A stretch of DNA of 64,000 nt, from assembly GCF_000003815.2 (NCBI RefSeq), contig NC_049983.1, positions 596,524 through 660,523 of the forward strand. Reading direction: 5' to 3'. The position numbers and the translations under genes are program-made. The stretch is from Branchiostoma floridae (taxonomy: Eukaryota; Chordata; Leptocardii; Amphioxiformes; Branchiostomatidae). The notes under the pieces are model-generated. The model made no database searches. It was not told the origin of the DNA and saw nothing but the letters and a program-made list of their open reading frames with translations. Shown piece after piece: positions 22,851 through 37,900 of the stretch; position 1 is the stretch's first letter, and each line of letters opens with the position of its first letter.

Positions 22851-25800
22851 ATGGCTACGCGTGCACTTCTAGCAGTCTTACTGTTTTCTCTACCTGCTCT
22901 TATTTTGTCACAGCACACGGGTAAGGCAGTTCTGTTGTAGGGTATCTATGTCCCCGACTAGCCATTGTCGAAGGTTGCTTATCAGACTTGGTGTACACCA
23001 CATATCCATATTTTGTGCGGTGTCGATACCGTAATAAGGATCTATTTGATCTTTCACTCATTTGTTCTCTGTCTGCTAATAGGGTAGAGAAAACGTTGTT
23101 TTTTTATTTTGATATATTGGATGCAGATTTTAAACATCTTAGCTGGGCTTTTGCTGACTTTATTTTTAGCTGGAGCCATGTTGATTTGATTATATGGATG
23201 ACGTCCTGGCACGCAATATTCTTGTCCGTTTGCGACAAAACTGTAAATTATTCAAAGCAGATGCAAAATTAGCAAATATGTGCTACATCTTGAAAAAAAA
23301 ACCTCGGTCGATTCCAAAGACGATGTAAAAGAACAAAGATGAAAAATCTATTGTTCTTTATACCATACTCTAATTAGATTTCATAAAGAAGGTAATTTTT
23401 TGTCAAACTTAAAGTTTGTTTATTCGCACGCTCGAATTAAATTCGAGGTTCATCGAGGATGACATCCATATGACCGAGTCAACATGGCCTATTTGTAAAT
23501 ATTTCCATGGGAAGGTCAGCACCTGGATTGCGCTCCTCAAACACGCACTATGCCAGCATGAATTCGAAGTTATCTTATTAATGTCACATCAGTGTAATTT
23601 TATTTAACCATAATGTTGATAATTGGATGATTCTTACAGAGCGGTTATATTCTAATTCACATTAATTGTTAAGAGGATTGGCAAAAGCGCTTTATTGCGT
23701 ATCGAAGACTTCTCTGGCACTCATACATACATAGGTAAGATAAACAAAATGTCCCCTCATAGTATGTTAAGGTGGAGACAAACAAAATGGGATTAAGATA
23801 AACAAAATAACAAGTTATCTTCTCCTAGTGTATAATTAGATTTATGTATGGGATGGAATGCATTTATTTCTTTTGAACAAGCAGCAAGAAAGATTAACAG
23901 CCTAATTTGTGTGTTTTAGACAAACGTCTTCATTGCAAAATAAAATTTAGCGGTAGTTAACGTTGCAGTCGAATTTGACCAAGAAGATGACGGAACGAGG
24001 ATATGAAATATTTTCGTTCTGGAATTGTCATGTCATCACAAAATCAAACACAGTAGGCCATAAAACAGTCTGCATTATTTAATTTTCAGGGTGCCCGGAT
24101 GTTGACCCAACGCTGACCCCATGGAACCCTAGGCACGACCCCACCGCGCAGGTGGTTGTGGGTAGGGGACAGAACTACCTGCTCCAATCATCCGCCACCT
24201 TTTTCTCACTAGAAATCAAAGATGGAGGTAAGTGAGTTATAGAAATGTTGCTAAGACTTCCATTGTGTCTATTTATTTAAACATGATTTTGACAACTTAA
24301 ACTTAGATTCACTATGTCAGTTAAGACAGTTTGCGTCATTCTGAATGTACATGGGGCTGTGGACACCTTTGCACTGGCATGGCCGTTTAAATCCTATATT
24401 AATTTGAAAACAACTTACACATCGGATTATGAAAAAATATGTAACATTTCCGAGCTGTATGTTGCAACGTTGAATGTTTCGACATATTTTATATACTAGT
24501 AAATGTTTTATTTCCAAAATAATGCCCTAATTGCAAGAACGGTCTCAAAGTAAGAGTAATGTACATATAACAACACTGGTTACTAATTAAGTATAAGGTA
24601 CTGCGTTTACTATTTGGTTGGGTTTCACTTCTTCGTTGAAGGCAGTTGAACTCCCCAACATGCACGTTCTGCGCATTGAATGATAACATGGTACATGTAT
24701 TTCCTAATGTAGCCTGGCTTTAGCAGACAAGAAGTGAGTACTACATATGTTATCAATACAGGTCGTGTTGTATTTGCCGACCTTGGATCTGCAAGTACCA
24801 ACGAGATCATTCTTCGGTCACGTGAGATCACCTTGGGCAGCGATGGCGAGTTCCACATCGGCAGTGAGACCTGCCCGTACCAGGGGAAGGCCACGGTGTC
24901 CCTGTACGACCGCAAGGACGACCAGAAGAACAGCAAACAGTTCCTGGTCATGGCAGGTGGGACACTGGAGATCCACGGGCAACACAAGCTGGCGTGGACA
25001 CAGCTCACACAGACAGTGCCACAAGGAGGACTTCCTAAGGTAAATACTGAATTTACGATAGCTCATAATCCCTAGGTATTTCATACTACAAAATCTCATA
25101 CAACATTTTTCCTTAAAGTAGAGTACATGCACATGTAAAGCTATTTCACCTTTATCCGCGGGGTAACCTATATCCGCTGTGTTAGAAAAAAGGGTAATTC
25201 GGGATATTTAATCGGCGGACGGTGGTTTCAAAATGCAATTACAACATTGCATTTTGAAACCACCGTTCGTCGACTTTATGTTCCTAAATACTCTTGTCAT
25301 TAAGAACAACGGATATGGGTTATCTTGTGGACAGAGCTGAACTAGCACCTTTTTACATGTCATTCATTCACTTGAACGTTTTGTTCTAAAGAATGGTTTC
25401 AATTTTGGGCCAAAATGTTACAAAATGGGCCACCTCTATTCAAATCCAGGGAGCCTACTACTACACATCTGACGGTAAGGGATGGGTCCGTGGGATCCAC
25501 TTGCGCGTCATCGACGAAATAACCGGAGCTGTGGTGGACTCGGCAAGGTTCGACACTTACGCCGACGCGGAGAACAGCCGAAGTTTGGCGACATTCATCG
25601 ACCAGGTACCTTCGGGAAAGATCGTGGCTCTGGCGACGTTCGACGAACCATCCCGAAATCTAGAGGACTCTGCAAAGGAGAAGCTTAGAGAGCTTGGGAG
25701 CGTGGAGGTGGACTCATTGGGAATTAGGTGAATTTTACGTTTGAGATCACATTGTAAACAATCACTGTATACTAGTATCAGTCATATTATTAGTAGAGGT

Positions 25801-28800
25801 GAACAATTTACGTTTATGACCGCATCGATAGGCAGCGCCACCTATAGATGCAGTACAAGTACAATGTGAAGCAATCAGCACTGCCTTGACAAATGTGACA
25901 ATCCCCGAAACGTCTACTAGGTAGAAATACGTACAACAAGGATCTGAAGTAACAACGTCTTCATGCAGTAACGTACAAACCTGATAAAACTATTAATGAA
26001 GGATTATGATCTTCTTTTAGAAAATCGAGACTTTGCACGATCGATGTAAAGGTGGCTTATCTGGCGTTATAACATTCTCATCAATGTAAATCGAATTTGA
26101 CGATAGTTGTTTTCAATTAATTTTTCAGGAATCCGTGGGTGTTTGTCAGTGTAAAGGGAGATCCCAGCGTTGCTGTTGAACAAAGGATCCCATACATAGG
26201 TAAACGAGCTCCTCTAGGTGTTGAGAACACTTCCTTCTACTATGCTTTTATCGGCCATAATTTGTCTCAGAGAAACTTATGATTTCTTAGACAAGTGATT
26301 TTTTTTGTCTTTCATTCCTGTTACAGACACAGAGACTACTGGTACAGCAACGGTGACAGCTATCTTTGATGCCTTCTTCGGATCCTTCAAAGTCGTCCTT
26401 AAGAGTGAATGGTTGGCAGGTAAAGACTTATGGTTTATACCATGGGCACTTCAAGACAGTGAGCCCAATATATTGCTGTCTCGTTCGAAAAGAAAGTGCT
26501 AATCGATTAAATTCTTGTACAAATGGTAATTAGGGGAGGGGAACACCCCCATGCATGTTAAAGAACCCACCACACCTTTTCAAAAAGAGTAGGAGCATAC
26601 CCGGTGTGTGATGGAGCAAATCCGTCTGTCTGTAGTTCAAATCACCTGGATGCAAGCCTGGCGAATCTCCGTCTCGTATAAGCCACACAGTGATTTACAC
26701 CATTTACCTGAATTGGACGGGAGAATTGGAGCATTATCCGTCTTGTATAAGATGAAATGGTACGTCAACACGGGCCGTAAGGGGAGGTATAACCCCAACG
26801 ATGTTGTATGTCTCTATTACTAGTTCTAATATTATATACAACAATTTGGTTGGAATTACTCAGGAACGAGATGCAGTTTTTCCATCGAGCCAACTGCTGA
26901 CGAATACGTCATCAACCTGAAGGATGACGTCACTTCCTGGCAGCCTGGGGACCACATCGTGCTGGCCAGCACGGACTACAATATGGAGCAGGCAGAAGAG
27001 TTCCAGCTGCTGCCGTGCCAGGAGTGCTCCAGCCATCAGGTCAAAATCAGCGGTAAGACACTTAATCTGTTGATATACTTTCTGATGAGTTAGCCTGGGT
27101 ACCATCCTCCGCAGTGCTGGCTCAATCCTTTCACTTGCTAACTGGTTAGCCGTACTGACTGCTTAGCAAACGAAAGCATTGAGCCAGCGATCACTACAGA
27201 GGATGGTACTCAGGCTTGTGTTGAGGCATAGATACATCAGAGCTCTGCATGCGGCATCCCTAAGGAAAGACGGTGTGCGCCATAGTCTTTCTGCAACTTA
27301 TGATCCTCACTCCTGATTGAGTGACGTGTACTATGTATCTGTGTATGTATCTATGTCATCAAGGGTTTTGATGGTTTAAAGTATTCTTTGCTATCAAAAT
27401 CTCCGATGGATGACATGAATGTATTATATCGCCTTGTAACATGCCCCTCATGCAATCAGTTCACAAAAAAAGGCAACTGTCCGCAGGTACAACCGAGTAC
27501 ATGCACTTTGGGGAGATAACCGATGACGTAGACTTGCGGGGAGAAGTCGGTCTTCTGACTAGGAACATCAAGTTCCAGGGGGAGGTAGAGGACAGCTGCT
27601 ACGGAGATAATTTCTGTCAGTTCTTCGACTATGATACGTATGGAGGGCATCTCAAGGTACGTCCCATGTTTTGCATATGTTGGGGAAGCTTTCTGCATTT
27701 GACGGATACAGTTTATTGATAAAAAGCATTATGTTATAGTCAATGAACCGCCATGACGTTATAATCGGGTGTTCTAGACCGGTTGATAACTCTCCATATC
27801 ACATGGGTTTCCATCGAATAAATCTAACGCACTTCGCGCGCACCGAGTTCGGTGCAGTCGAAATTTTGAGTACCGCATTCGGACGCCGGAAAAGATTTTG
27901 TTACAAATTTTGGATCAAGCGCACCAGATTGTCTCAACTTGGAGCATTTCTCATTCAAATATTACATAAATAAAATTGTGTATTCCGTTTACCTCTCAGT
28001 ATAAGCCATCTCAAAGGTCGGATCACCCTCCGGCCTTCAGCGATGCCACGTATACTTGTGGTTGCGGGCTGGTACCTTGGGATCAGGTTATATAAAATAC
28101 ACTGTGTTGTATTCCATATTTACTGGGGCTGTATTCGAGCGGTGACGTGCCTATATCTTCAGGTTTTGCAAGGCTTCAAGAACGTTCACTTGTCCGGTAT
28201 CGAGTTCACCCGCATGGGCCAGCAAGTGCAGGGCAGCTACCCTGTCCACTTCCACATGGCCGGAGATGTGGACGAGGTCGGAGGCTACAGCCGCCCAACG
28301 TACGTCCGAGAGCTGTCCATTCACCACTGCTTCTCTCGCTGTGTGACCATTCATGGCACTCACGGGCTGCTGGTCAGTCATTATAATGATATCAACGACG
28401 ATTTGTATTCGATAAATGAAGCATTGCAAGATACATAAACGATTAAAAGTCAAATCAGAAATTTGTCATCAGCTTCCATATATCGACAGATAAGAGCTGA
28501 AGAAGAGTGATGGAAGTCACTTGAATCGACCTGAAGTAAATCTCCGTTTTTATCCAGCTGTAGACTTATACGTAGAAATTGAATGGTATTTGCACTTTTA
28601 TTAGCGCAGTTAGGTCGCAAATACAATGTCTTTCGTATCTCGTATATGCAGGTCCAAGACACGGTTGGTTACGACACACTCGGGCACTGTTACTTCTTGG
28701 AGGATGGCTGGGAGCAGCGTAACGTTCTGGACCACAACCTGGGCCTGGTAACCAGACCTGGCACCTTGCTGCCCAGCGACAGGGACACCAACATGTGCCG

Positions 28801-31800
28801 NNNNNNNNNNNNNNNNNNNNNNNNNNNNNNNNNNNNNNNNNNNNNNNNNNNNNNNNNNNNNNNNNNNNNNNNNNNNNNNNNNNNNNNNNNNNNNNNNNNN
28901 NNNNNNNNNNNNNNNNNNNNNNNNNNNNNNNNNNNNNNNNNNNNNNNNNNNNNNNNNNNNNNNNNNNNNNNNNNNNNNNNNNNNNNNNNNNNNNNNNNNN
29001 NNNNNNNNNNNNNNNNNNNNNNNNNNNNNNNNNNNNNNNNNNNNNNNNNNNNNNNNNNNNNNNNNNNNNNNNNNNNNNNNNNNNNNNNNNNNNNNNNNNN
29101 NNNNNNNNNNNNNNNNNNNNNNNNNNNNNNNNNNNNNNNNNNNNNNNNNNNNNNNNNNNNNNNNNNNNNNNNNNNNNNNNNNNNNNNNNNNNNNNNNNNN
29201 NNNNNNNNNNNNNNNNNNNNNNNNNNNNNNNNNNNNNNNNNNNNNNNNNNNNNNNNNNNNNNNNNNNNNNNNNNNNNNNNNNNNNNNNNNNNNNNNNNNN
29301 NNNNNNNNNNNNNNNNNNNNNNNNNNNATTAGAAGCCGCTTAAATGCGGACCCCATTTGCTAGGGCATTTCGTGCAATTATCCGAATGGTGCAACAAAGC
29401 AAAGTTATTAAAGCTGGACCACACCACCGCTGGATTTGGGGACGTCGTGCAATTAACAGAAGTGTGCGATTATCCCTTATGCAATTGACTTGCTTCAAAT
29501 GTATTTGAAAAGCATATTGCACGTACAGTCTCAAAGTAAGAGAAAAGTAATGGAATACATAATCCTAGTTTCCAATCAAGTATAAGATACGTATAGTACG
29601 ATGCTGGGTTTGACGAACAGCCCCCCTCTTTGCATAAAAGCAGGTTTAGTGATATTAGAAGGAACGCAGGTCGTTAATGGTGAAAACTCGCTGAAATTGA
29701 GGTAACAGTTCGAAATAATAATGATAAGTTCCTTTCGGCCTTGTAGTGAATACACTAAAACATATAACTTATTTTCCATAATTGTATCCATTGATCAATT
29801 GAGCAATATTTACATAAACTTTCGTGGACAGGTATCTTTTCTTATAGCGTCCCCTTCCTATCTCTCATGGATGTGCACGTATTGTTTTATAGGTCATGGG
29901 GATATGGTTCATCTTCCACCGAGAACCCACAGGTCCGTCCGCAGGGGCTCTTCCCAAATGGGAGGCGGAGCGAACCCCACTAGGACGCCTCTACAACAAC
30001 AGAGTGCACTCCAATGGAAGAGTATGCATTGGTCATGGAGTAAAAATATAGATTATTGAATTTGAGTGGAAACGGTTTGGTAAGGGAGGATAGTAGATGA
30101 GAGTTTGACAAAGATTACCCACAAACGGATTGTACGAAGGCGTTGTCATAATGTCAACATACATAATGTCAACATACTTTGATATTGGACTTTTCCTTTC
30201 GCAACCAGCAAAGCCTCGCCTGCTTACGTTTCCCTTTCTTGCTTATCATACATTTTCGTCAGAGATTCTAACTGGAGTGCTCCTTATCGTCGACCGCCAT
30301 ATGTGGCCAATGTATGTGGCGCTTTTGAGGCGAGAACAATCGCAAACGTGGCAAAATATGTAGCACGCACCCTTCCCCCCGGTCCGGTTTCAGTACTGGT
30401 GTTGACATTCTTATATCCAGGCAACCTCCTTGATCTACCAAATGCGCCGTCTATCCTTATCCGTGGATCAAGGAGGCTGTCTGGATAAGAAAGTTAATCC
30501 CATTTGAGACTTTACAGGTTACCTTTAGGATACCTTGAGGTTGTGTCCAAGAAAACTCCAGTATTCTATGTTCTACAAACCGGATGATACTATTCTTCAA
30601 TGTAAGCATATTTGTGTTGATGGTGATTACCTGTACATGCCTAGTCAATTATTGACTTATCGTTTTTAGCAAGCACAATATTTTGTTTCTCCCTTCCCCA
30701 GGCTGGATTGATGTTGGACGGGGGAGTGAAGACCACACAACCGACAGCAAACTCACCGTATGAGTACCTGTCCATAGGGCACGGAGGAGGGGCACGGTAA
30801 GGACTGTCACAACTAATTATATTAGGTTATTCATTCGTGCCGGCTGAAAATTGCTCAGGTTTGACAAGACATTGACTAGGTTTACACAGTCACGTGTTTT
30901 CGAGTGCACCCAAACAGCCAAATAACTTTTTGCCAATGTAAAACAGAGGAAACGTAAATACATTTATACATTGGTGAAACTGAACGTGCGTTGAAAACTA
31001 GATTTATGAAACATCCACGACTGCCAGCTAAGATGTATGTCAATACATATACATGAAGTCTCACCGGGAAACCCCGATTTGCTGGACAAAGTCAAAATCC
31101 TGGATTCAAAATCTTGGAAAGAGGACTGAAAGACGCTGTGTACATTCGAGCTCACCACCTACGACCCACTGCTGTAGTCCCGTGGTTTAAACTTACTTTC
31201 CGGAAGCTGTATAGTAGACGGGTCCTTTCCATGAACAAGGCCGACGGAATCATTCGAACATTTTGTCGGACAGTCCCAAGAGTGTTCTGTTCATACCTTT
31301 CGCAGCGAATTGACATCGAACGTCCAGCAGCGCCGGTGGTGAGACGACCAAAGTATTGCCTCGGTTTTGAATCACTACCAACTTGCAAAACAAGTTGCCC
31401 AACATTTAAAACATGTGGAACACTTATGGCATGAAAGAAACACATTTTACATTTCTACTTACACAGTATAGAGTCTACAACAAGTCAACACGGAAAACGC
31501 GTGCGTAACCAATGCAAGTTACTAGTGTGATCTTGTCGAGGACTTGCATGCCTTATACATGTTATATATTTCTATCTACGGAAAAACTTGCTATTTGCAG
31601 GTACAAGCCTCACCAGAACGCCGACCTGTCCCAGCCGCGGGTACCTGCCATGATTGAGGGGCTCATCGCCTCCAAGAACTGGGTCTGGGGCTCCTGGATA
31701 CGGGGAGGGGACATCTGGTTCGACAAATGCGCGTGAGTTAACGATATAAACAGATAGATATAGATAGACAGATATAGATAGATAGATAGATAAATACATA

Positions 31801-31856
31801 GATACATAGTACGTACTTCGCTGTACGTATAAGCGATATGTTTGACTGTATAACCA

Positions 31857-31939
<83 letters not shown>

Positions 31940-34900
31940 TTGATTACTGTCGCAGATTGATCCTTTTTCTTCTTTTCAGTTTCGTGGACAACGGCATAGG
32001 ACTTACAATGGCGAGGTACGGCACGTTTTATTCAAACTAAATGTGATAACGCACACATTGCTATGGCATGATCAAGCATGATTAAGCATCAAAACGCTAA
32101 CCTATCATAGAAGGAATTCATAATAAGTCAATGTTGTTTTACAAGTTATGATATTGATTTTCCTTGTCAACGTAAATTGCCTTAATTGTTCTGTTTAGGT
32201 CTTATTATTTAAACGTATATACTGTAACGAGTGAGCAACTTGCATATGGCATTGTCTTTTGTGGATGTTAGTTTGTAATTTTTAGTTTTACAATTAAGGT
32301 TTTTGCTCGTCAGACCCCCGTACAAAGTATCTATATATATCGCTTTATCAGAATATCAAATAGGAAACGTACTGGTTAATTTGACTCTTTGCGTTTCGTT
32401 GATACAGTGAAGGCGCCTTCCCTAACGACGAAGGGTCTACCCAGCAAATTTGGAACAGTATCTTCATCGGGGAGAGTGAGAACGTGGGCACGGAAAGCGG
32501 GGCCAGGGTCTGGGGAATGGGCGGGGTGAAACCGGTGGAGAGGAGCCTACCTCACGGCACGTACGTAATATACGTAATGTATATTTTTAAAGTTGATGAA
32601 ATAGTTGTTACATACTATAATTATTGCTACCGGGGTATTTTGGGGCCGAGCCGAGCAACGGGTTGAATTTAAGTCGGACCTAAAATAAGGGAACCAGTGA
32701 CAAATAAACACCGTGACCTCCCCGTGGAGAACACCAACGGGGGAACCACACCGTATTCGGCAGTCCATCGGAACAAATTTGTGGCTTCGGAGCCCGATCG
32801 GGGGTACATCCCTAGTATAGGCTTAGGTCCCAATTTCCAACAAAACGAAACGGCAACAGCACGGAAAAAATATATTCATGAGCATAATTTGCGCATATTC
32901 CTTGAAAAACACTTTTATTTTTCGTTTCCGCAAACATCCCGGCCGGGACCCGGTTTGGAAATGGGACCTAAGCCTTACTTGGAAACCTAAGCCGTAATAA
33001 GATACTCAATACAAAAGTTACCAAAGCAACAGTATAATTGTTTCCGACTGTAATGACAAGTAGCAAAAATACGTAACCTAAACTAATCTTTTGTGGTGCC
33101 TAACCACATCAAAATTGATGAAATCATGCTTTTTGTAAATAGGAACCATCCACTGGTTGGACTAGACGTATACGACGGTCCAATCTTAGCCGACGGTTGC
33201 ACCTTCAAGAGGTACGCCACAGCACCGGAGTACGACCGCTGGTCCAGCGCTTTAGGGTTCCACAGAACCAACACCTGGCAAAACACCCCGACCAGTAACA
33301 TCACACGGGCCAAATTTGACAATGTGAGTAACGTTAGATGTCCCCTTTTCGTTCCGTGCGCTGTCAAGATACTTAACCTCTACTGAGTGCTTTATTGCCA
33401 CTTCTCATGATGTCAAGTGACTGATTATTAAGCATTAAGATTTATATACAAATAACTTCATGATTAGAGTGATTGTTGTTGTCGAACACTTAGCTCAAAA
33501 TGCAGCTTGGTGATATATAAAGATAAGAAGTAACAATGGTTCGCCTTTATCTACAGGGCAACTTATATCCGTTGTTTTTAAAACCAGGGTATTCAGGGAT
33601 ATCAAGTTGACAGGCGGTGGTTTCAAATTGGAACTTTTTAGAAATCGTCTATTTTAATCCACCGTCTGTTAACTTTATATGCTGGTTACTTGTATTTGTG
33701 TTCGAAAGTTAATATATGTTTAAGCCCTATCAACTGTTGACCGGTACACTTTTGTCAGGTCCAAAGTCGTATGTTTCTGGGTGGGCCGGGACTGCCGTCA
33801 TTCGGTCAGAACAACAAAGACGGAGATAAGACCAACATTCTGCACGACCTGGACGGGAGCCTCACCGGCTACCCGGACAGCTACTTAGTCGGGCCGGACA
33901 ACTACCTGGTCAGGAACCCCGGCTGCGTGGAGAAGCCGGAGTGGCGCGGTACCTTCTGCAGCGGGAAGTATGGCCAGGTCAGAATACCTATGCTTACATG
34001 TTCATCACACAGTAGATCCATGCAACTCTATATCCTTTCATCGGAATTTGAAAAAGAACTGGAGAATTAAAATCATTTCAAAATGTTCATGATTTCCTTA
34101 AATTCCTGAATTTCTAACTTCATTTAGTTTTTTACGCTTTCGGCATGCACCACCTGGTAATCATTCATTTGGGGATTTTTTTTTGCTATCAGTGTCTACT
34201 GTATAATACATGCACAATAGTAAAGCAATTATGCTATATGCGGTGACCAAAAGACCTCAATAAAACCACTTTTCCACCAGACAGCGATCGCTGAACGACC
34301 ATACAGTGACCAATGTTGCATTCATTATTGGGATACAGTGTAAAATGCAAACGTAAAACACAAAACGTTTAAAAAGTATCTTTACGTTTGAAATTCGTTG
34401 AGCAATCTGTTAATTGGATATAGGAGAATTCTTTGTACACAACCAGTAGGTACTTACATAGCTTACGTTTCGATGTCTCTCAGACACCTTCGTCAGAGCT
34501 TCTAGCTGGAGTTATGCTTCTCACCGCCATATGTAGCCGATGTAGGTGGCGCTTTTGTGGTGAGAAAACAATCACAAACGTGGCTAAGCTTGTATCCCCC
34601 CTCGTCCCGGTTCATCGCTGGGGTTGACTTTCTTATACAGATGGCCTCCTTAATCCACCGTGCCCGCCTGTTGTCTTCCTTTTCTATGACCAATATCTAT
34701 ACATATAGCGGTGAGAAGCAGAACTCCAGTTAGAGGCTCTTACGAAGGTGTTTGAAAGACATCGAAACGTAAGTTATGAAAGCCTTACTGGTTGTGTACA
34801 ATGAATTCTCCTATATCCTATACTCTACCAACCTGATGAAACTATTCTTGGAAATCTATTGATTGTTCTGTCGCTCAGCGGGTGCAGCGAGGGAGTAGCC

Positions 34901-37900
34901 TATAGTAGGATGTAAGTGTTACAGATTCAGACAAACTTGTACACTGATCAATTGCGACGTAAGATTTATGGAAGTTTACGATTGCTTCATGCACTTTGCA
35001 CAGTGGTGGGTGCAAGCGAAGCTACCGAACACGCTGAAGATGTCCCTGGTTCGTGACGAGTATCCAGACCATCCAATGACCCTTGCCGGACCGCTATCTC
35101 ATGCTAACAGTTACCAACAGTACCAGCCTGTGGTCACGCTGAACACCTCCTACACCATCCACTGGGACGGGCGGGCTCCGGAACAGATCTTCCTTTACCC
35201 CATAAACTTCAACAGGTATAACGACCCTAACATGGCAAATGTTACGGTCTTATTTACACCATTCTCCTACGCAGAGGGACCACAGTCGTGTCGAAACTCC
35301 TAGTGGTCACCTCTGCTGTCTGCAGCACTCAGATCAGTTACTGACCGCAATGCTTATAAATATCAATGAGCTTACCCTTATATGGGAATCAGTCAGTCAC
35401 CGCCCTTTGGAATCAGGCCTTTGCAAGATCCCTTTCGAAAACAAAAAGGACAAGAAAGGCCTAATCTCTGATTGGCTGACATCTGCTTTGTGGCGACGCT
35501 CACAGTAACCGCTGGTGAGCCTCCAGACAGCAGGGCCACAACAGGCAGTCAGCTAGTGCCGTCGGGGACCTTGCGTAGGAGAAGGATTTACACAAGTGTC
35601 CGTACAGGGTGTAGACCTGGCCAGACTCTCGGTGTTTCACGATTAAGCTACGACCTCTGTTTGTCGCCGGGTCCCGCGGTTGATTTTAACTGCGAGATAA
35701 AAGGAATCCGAGGGCCTGACCGTGACGGTGACAATACCGTGATGACTAGTTTCCATGGTTGTAGAGTATTCCGAGCTCCTATTGGACTAATTTTCATAGT
35801 GATAAAGAACTAAGAGTCCCTATCCTACATTGGTGACGGCTATAGGCAAGGGAATCATTGTTCTATTGCATTTGAGGTGAATTAATAGCCTCAAGCTCTC
35901 TGGGAGGGGCCAATCAACTCCTGACAGCCAAAAATTGTGTAAACAGTCTAGCAAGTATCTGAAGATTTTGCGGTTTCATCTTTCAATTCCTTACTTAGGG
36001 ACCTTTGCAAAGATACCAAATTTGACAGGCCGGAACTTAAAGCCTAAGCTACAATCGCGACATTAAGTCATCACCCTACCCGGTGCCGTGACAGGCGGTG
36101 TTTCAAAAAAGGAGCTAGCAGTTGCGCCTAAGAGGGCCCATATACTCAAGAATATCTCGAGAAGGAAGTATCCGAATATTTTGCGGTTTTCATCTTTCAA
36201 TTCCTTACTGAAGGACCTTTCCAAAGATACCAAGTTTGCCGGACTGGAACTTAAAACCTAAGCTACAATCGCGACATTAAGTCATCACCCTACCCGGTGC
36301 CGTGACAGGCGGTGTTTCAAAAAAGGAGCTAGCAGTTGCGCCTAAGAGGGCCCATATACTCAAGAATATCTCGAGAAGGAAGTATCCGAATATTTTGCGG
36401 TTTTCATCTTTCAATTCCTTACTGAAGGACCTTTCCAAAGATACCAAGTTTGCCGGACTGGAACTTAAAACCTAAGCTACAATCGCGACATTAAGTCATC
36501 ACCCTACCCGGTGCCGTGACAGGCGGTGTTTCAAAAAAGGAGCTAGCGGTTGCACCTGAACAGGGCATGTATACTCAAGAATATCTCGAGAAGGAAGTAT
36601 CCGAATATTTTGCGGTTTTCATCTTTCGATTCCTTACTAAGGGACCTTTCCAACGAAACCAAGTTTGTCAGGCCGGAACTTTAAAAAGCCTAAGCTACAA
36701 TCGCGACATTAAGTCATTACCTAGGCTAACCCCACGCAATGCAGGAGGGAATACTTTGAACTATTCTCAAGAGCCCATAACTCTGTATATTATACAAATA
36801 CGCAGCATGATATAAAACGTACAAGTCTTTGGCTCTTAATAATGACAGTCCCAATTTCGCCTTTGACAACAGTAAATTACCATTAAAAGAGAACTACTTG
36901 CCAGTGACATTCTGTGCTGAACGTTTGAAATGAAAATCTACTTACTATATTTTACTTGCAGTGGAGACTGGATCCGAGTAGGCCTCTGCTACCCACCAGG
37001 AACCACATTCGATGTCAGGTACCAACGACATGAGTACCGAAATCAGTGGAACAAATATCAGAACGAAGACGCCCAGCCCGTGTCCAGCCTGGCTGCTGTG
37101 GAGGCCGGCGACGGCAAACTCTTCTACTTCGAAGAAAGCACGGGGTAGGTAGAAGCTAGAAAGTCGCCCATTCAATGATCCTATTTGCAACTGTGCCCGG
37201 GCTCGTAGGGGGTGTAGCCCCGACTGGGCTCCAAAGACACAAATTTGTCCCGGTGGACCGCCGGATTTTTACTGGTGTTTGAACGATTAGGTTACGTCCG
37301 TTCATGTTGTCTTTATAGATTTAATATTTTGGATAAGCCCCTTTCATTGTCCAGTGACAATAGGTATATGTCTATGTATGTGTGTGAACATGTACTGTAT
37401 CGTTCTTTACAATATTCATAAAGCACAAAAAAAGAGATTAGGCCATGTTATTCATTTGCTGCCGGATCCCGGGTTGATTATATCTCCGAGTTAAAGAAAT
37501 CCAGGGTCCCGACCGTGCTTCAAAATAGCCCGGTAGCTAGATGGTGCACCACGGGGAGACGCATTGATTACGCCTGAAAGTGCAGAAAAAGACTCCATGC
37601 ATACCTAGAGGGACCCTTTTTCCAAATGGGACAGTAGCATAAGTACAGGATAACTATGATCTTGTCGTCATGCCTCTTCCAGTCTGTTGTTCCTGAAAAT
37701 CCGCGCAAACTATGATCGGGAAGGCGACAGCTACTGTTCAAACATGGGCTGTGAGAGGATCAGAATTGCGGCAACAATGACAAGTGACGCGGTCAGCAAC
37801 TGTATGTCTACAGCGTATCCCAAGTACAGCCTGACACCGACAGAGACTGTCCCCATGTCCAGTTTCCTTAGTATGGCCCACGACTGTACTGGGTGTGGCG

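Noticed and set aside
22988..23272. 94-codon plus-strand ORF in CEMIP-like intron 1 as an exon
   Set aside because: Part of an M1 inverted-repeat element; the phase 1 junction from exon 1 to 24090 is already complete.
24625..25132. Minus-strand ORFs of 104-127 codons
   Set aside because: They lie opposite the G8 exon of the CEMIP-like gene and lack their own splice or domain signals.
28583..29332. Long ORFs running through the N gap on both strands
   Set aside because: They exist only because N codons contain no stop; the same applies to 52640-53412.
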